In this document: one piece after another, positions 61,702 to 64,000 of the stretch | Position numbering within the stretch: position 1 is the first letter of the stretch | Layout: each line of letters begins with the position of its first letter | Assembly (NCBI RefSeq): GCF_014451325.2 | Contig: NZ_JACSCH020000003.1 | Location: 496,001-560,000 of the forward strand | Source: Streptomyces sp. CB02980 | GTDB lineage: Bacteria; Actinomycetota; Actinomycetes; Streptomycetales; Streptomycetaceae | Direction: 5' to 3' | Length of the DNA: 64,000 bases | Notes under the pieces: model-generated | Seen by the model: the letters and a program-made list of their open reading frames with translations, nothing else | Told to the model about the DNA's origin: nothing | Databases searched by the model: none | Made by a program: the position numbers and the translations under genes

Positions 61702-63207
61702 GTGAGCACCGAGAACGAGGGCACGGCGGTACCGGCGGACCACCCGGCTGCCCCGTCCACTCCGTCCACCCCTCCGACGACTCCGACGACTCCGGCGCCT
61801 CCGACGACTCCGGCGCCTCCGACGACTTCCTCGGCGTCGACGCCGGCTCCCGCGCCGACGGACGCCCGGTCGGACGCCCGGTCGGACGCCCCGACGGTCG
61901 CGCAGACCCCGGCTCCGGAAGCGACCCCGGCCCCGGCCTCGACCCCGGCACCCGCCCCCGCGCCGGAACCGACCGCGACCACCCCCACCCCGGTCGCCGC
62001 AGGAGCCGGCTGGCCGCCGCCCCCGCCGACCGTGCCGGCCTGGGGTGCCCCGCTCCCGCCCGCGCCCCCCGCCCCTGCGGCGCCGCGGGGGCGGGCCGGC
62101 GGCCTGGTGGCGGCGGTCCTGGTGGCGGCGCTCGTCGCCGGCGGCATCGGCGGTGGCATCGGCTACTGGGCCGCCCAACGCGGCGACGAGGGCGTCAGCT
62201 CCACGACGGTCTCCTCGGGCGAGGCCCCGGCCTCCTTCAAGCGCGAGCCCGGGACGGTCGCGGCGGTCGCCGCGAAGGCGCTGCCGAGCGTGGTCACCAT
62301 CCAGGCGAAGTCGGGCGGTTCGCAGGGCGAGGGCGGCACGGGCACGGGCTTCGTGTACGACCAGGAGGGCCACATCGTCACCAACAACCACGTGGTGGCG
62401 TCGGCGGCGGAGGGCGGCACGCTCTCCGTGACGTTCCCGGACGGCAAGTCGTACGACGCGGAGGTCGTCGGCCGGGCCGAGGGCTACGACGTGGCCGTAC
62501 TGAAGCTCACGAACGCGCCGAAGGGGCTGAAGCCGCTGCCGCTCGGCGACTCCGACAAGGTGGCGGTCGGCGACTCGACGATCGCGATCGGCGCGCCCTT
62601 CGGTCTGTCGAACACGGTGACGACGGGGATCATCAGCGCCAAGAACCGACCGGTCGCGTCGGGCGACGGTTCAGGCGGCAGCAACTCGTACATGAGCGCG
62701 CTGCAGACGGACGCGTCGATCAACCCGGGCAACTCGGGCGGTCCGCTGCTCGACGCGAGCGGCGCGGTCATCGGCATCAACTCGGCCATCCAGTCCACCG
62801 GTAGCGGCTTCGGCCAGTCCCAGGCGGGCTCGATCGGCCTGGGCTTCGCGATCCCCGTGAACCAGGCGAAGAACGTGGCCCAGCAGCTGATCAGGACGGG
62901 CAAGCCGGTGTACCCGGTGATCGGCGCGACGGTGAACATGCAGGAGCAGGGCGAGGGCGCGACGATCGCCTCCCAGGGCTCGGGCGGCACCCCCTCGGTG
63001 ACCCCCAACGGCCCGGCGGCGAAGGCGGGCCTGAAGGCCGGTGACGTGATCACGGGCTTCGGCGACCACCAGATCGACAGCGGCCCCTCCCTGATCAGTG
63101 AGATCTGGACCCACAAGCCGGGCGACCAGGTCAAGATCACCTACGAGCGCGACGGCAAGACCTCCACGGCCACGGTCACCCTCGGCGAACGCACCGGCGA
63201 CAGCTGA
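61702..63207 (+). CDS. htrA: HtrA/DegP-like membrane-anchored serine protease
   Basis: 501 residues. A long cytoplasmic Pro/Thr/Ala-rich N terminus (about 1-125) precedes a transmembrane segment (about 132-155). The trypsin-like domain carries the triad H230 (TNNHVV), D263 (GYDVAVLKL) and S345 (NPGNSGGPL). A C-terminal PDZ domain (about 415-495) has AGLKAGDVITGF. HtrA proteases degrade misfolded extracytoplasmic proteins under cell-envelope stress. The GTG start has GGAG 8 nt upstream. A TATATAA-containing stretch about 140 bp upstream may be its -10. Confidence 0.94.
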   Translation: MSTENEGTAVPADHPAAPSTPSTPPTTPTTPAPPTTPAPPTTSSASTPAPAPTDARSDARSDAPTVAQTPAPEATPAPASTPAPAPAPEPTATTPTPVAAGAGWPPPPPTVPAWGAPLPPAPPAPAAPRGRAGGLVAAVLVAALVAGGIGGGIGYWAAQRGDEGVSSTTVSSGEAPASFKREPGTVAAVAAKALPSVVTIQAKSGGSQGEGGTGTGFVYDQEGHIVTNNHVVASAAEGGTLSVTFPDGKSYDAEVVGRAEGYDVAVLKLTNAPKGLKPLPLGDSDKVAVGDSTIAIGAPFGLSNTVTTGIISAKNRPVASGDGSGGSNSYMSALQTDASINPGNSGGPLLDASGAVIGINSAIQSTGSGFGQSQAGSIGLGFAIPVNQAKNVAQQLIRTGKPVYPVIGATVNMQEQGEGATIASQGSGGTPSVTPNGPAAKAGLKAGDVITGFGDHQIDSGPSLISEIWTHKPGDQVKITYERDGKTSTATVTLGERTGDS

Positions 63208-63255
63208 CCGGCTAGGCTGTCCCCCGCGCCGCACGTGGACACACCGCCGGCGCGG

Positions 63256-63342
63256 GGTGGGTTGCCCGAGCGGCCTAAGGGAACGGTCTTGAAAACCGTC
63301 GTGGCAGCGATGTCACCGTGGGTTCAAATCCCACACCCACCG
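63256..63342 (+). tRNA. tRNA-Ser (anticodon UGA)
   Basis: 87 nt with acceptor arms GGTGGGT and ACCCACC plus discriminator G. The anticodon stem ACGGT/ACCGT encloses CTTGAAA with anticodon TGA at 63290-63292. A long class II variable arm follows. The T arm is TGGGTTCAAATCCCA. CCA is not fully encoded (the 3' end is CA). Confidence 0.96.
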
Positions 63343-63368
63343 CAGTGGATCGGCGAACGCGCTGGTCG

Positions 63369-63401
63369 GAAGGGGTGCTCCGGATGCCGGGGCGCCCCTT
63401 C
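63369..63401 (+). terminator. Hairpin after tRNA-Ser
   Basis: GAAGGGG and CCCCTTC form a 7-bp stem with a 19-base, GC-rich and partly self-pairing loop, 26 bp downstream of the tRNA. Likely terminates the tRNA transcript. The rest to 63542 shows no gene. Confidence 0.6.
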
Positions 63402-63542
63402 GTCGTGTGTGGGGGCGGGGGGATCTCCGTGGGCCGGGGCCTTCCGGCGTGCATGTGGGCCCTTCCGGGTGCCTCTGCGGATGCGGGACCCGGGTGGTGC
63501 CGTGATGCTGGAGGGGCTGGAACAGTGGCTAGGAGGGCCAGG

Positions 63543-63752
63543 ATGTCTGTGTTCGACAAGCTCAAGGGAATGCTGAAGGGCCACGAGGATCAGGCCTCCA
63601 AGGGCGTGGACAAGGCCGGCGACTACGTCGACGGGAAGACGCAGAGCAAGTACAGCAGTCAGGTCGACACCGCCCAGGAGAAGCTCAAGGAGCAACTGGG
63701 AGGCACGGGTCAGCAGCCGGACTCTCCGCCCCAGCCCCCGCCGCAGCAGTAG
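63543..63752 (+). CDS. Small antitoxin-like protein (Rv0909/MT0933 type)
   Basis: 69 residues. MSVFDKLKGMLKGHEDQASKGVDKAGDYVDGKTQSKY is the signature of the MT0933-like antitoxin family: an amphipathic helix rich in Lys, Asp and Gly, then a Gln/Pro-rich tail. In mycobacteria the partner toxin is encoded next to it. No toxin gene is visible here, so it may act alone or on something else. A GGAGGGCCAGG ribosome site supports the ATG. A strong terminator follows. Confidence 0.8.
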   Translation: MSVFDKLKGMLKGHEDQASKGVDKAGDYVDGKTQSKYSSQVDTAQEKLKEQLGGTGQQPDSPPQPPPQQ

Positions 63753-63775
63753 CGCGAGGCGCGAAGCGACCGTCA

Positions 63776-63809
63776 GGGCGCCCCGGATTCGCATCCGGGG
63801 CGCCCTTTT
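63776..63809 (+). terminator. Intrinsic terminator
   Basis: A perfect 13-bp stem, GGGCGCCCCGGAT with ATCCGGGGCGCCC, a TCGC loop and a TTTT tail lie 24 bp after the small-protein stop. This is the clearest rho-independent terminator in the window. Confidence 0.95.
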
Positions 63810-63884
63810 CGGGATGTGGCGGGGTGGGTTCCTCGGGTTTCATGGGGCATCGGAGGGTGGAGGACCGGACGAAGGAGTGTTGTC

Positions 63885-64000
63885 GTGGTGCGGATCGTGC
63901 TCGTGCAGGGGGACATCACCGCCGAGGCCGCCGACGCGATCGTGAATGCCGCGAACTCCTCGCTGCTGGGCGGCGGCGGGGTCGACGGCGCCATTCACCG
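63885..64000 (+). CDS. Macro domain protein, 3' part missing
   Basis: Only the first 38 codons are in the window. IVLVQGDIT and [22 protein letters not shown] are diagnostic of the macro domain, which binds ADP-ribose and often deacetylates O-acetyl-ADP-ribose or removes mono-ADP-ribose. GTG-GTG occurs at the start; the first is 7 nt from GAAGGAG and was chosen. The rest of the protein lies beyond position 64000. Confidence 0.92.
   Translation, partial: MVRIVLVQGDITAEAADAIVNAANSSLLGGGGVDGAIH

Noticed and set aside
63256..63342. tRNA-Ser as an integration site of a mobile element
   Set aside because: No integrase, excisionase or repeated tRNA 3' end is visible downstream; the region continues with ordinary chromosomal genes.

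Overview
The window is high-GC actinobacterial DNA and almost certainly a Streptomyces chromosome. Diagnostic features are an ssgR-ssgA pair (sporulation regulators), a fused cydCD gene behind a Rex-type operator, a sco/ecuC/copCD/dtpA copper cluster, DUF6083, DUF5926 and DUF5326 proteins, and perfect copies of the 14-bp Streptomyces parS palindrome. Two perfect parS sites, one near-match and several groups of DnaA boxes suggest the conserved core close to oriC. I recall a similar gene order in the SCO3920-SCO3980 part of S. coelicolor, but could not compare them here. I see no insertion sequence, prophage, integrase or CRISPR array.

Layout. 1-6.1 kb: a partial GNAT acetyltransferase, a HAD phosphatase starting on a parS site, a flavohaemoglobin-like protein, Nudix and LysR genes, and a coupled tyrosine phosphatase/trans-sulfuration pair. 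6.1-8.8 kb: small membrane and cupin genes, then ssgR-ssgA. 9-18.4 kb: a His-rich YibE/F membrane protein, thiC under a TPP riboswitch, a membrane protein, a metallophosphoesterase, a LacI regulator, hisC and a cyclophilin-like protein. 18.5-26.5 kb: cydA, cydB and cydCD with a Rex-type operator, followed by an orphan DevS-like GAF kinase. 26.6-34.3 kb: a Cof phosphatase, a DUF6083 protein, an F420 oxidoreductase, kptA, a MerR regulator, and an M24-like protein coupled to an alpha/beta-hydrolase-SDR fusion. 34.5-38.1 kb: four genes for two ABC-2 type exporters. 38.2-46 kb: an MFS/FadR pair, lpd, a rhomboid-like protein, a Cof phosphatase coupled to serS, a 0.5-kb DnaA-box region, and pheA. 46-52.4 kb: the copper/DyP operon. 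52.6-61.5 kb: two RsbW-type kinases, a SpoIIE-type phosphatase, pepP, a degenerate primase-polymerase-like protein, a secreted protein, a DUF5926 protein and a GDPD. 61.7-64 kb: an HtrA protease, tRNA-Ser(UGA), a small antitoxin-like protein and the start of a macro-domain gene.

How the parts fit together. Respiration and redox are prominent: the bd oxidase, a neighbouring kinase with a possible haem-binding GAF domain, Rex control, a flavohaemoglobin and lpd. The copper operon combines metallochaperones (Sco, PCuAC), a membrane copper protein (CopCD) and a Tat-exported DyP peroxidase. The partner-switching proteins have no sigma factor or STAS antagonist in the window. No unmistakably new multi-gene system is visible. 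The best leads are the pheA-serS DnaA-box cluster with the 34-bp palindrome beside it, parS sites that overlap start codons, the kinase next to cydABCD, a SpoIIE-type phosphatase lacking a usual metal-binding Asp, and a primase-like gene that appears to have lost its catalytic aspartates and lies beside 21-bp repeats.
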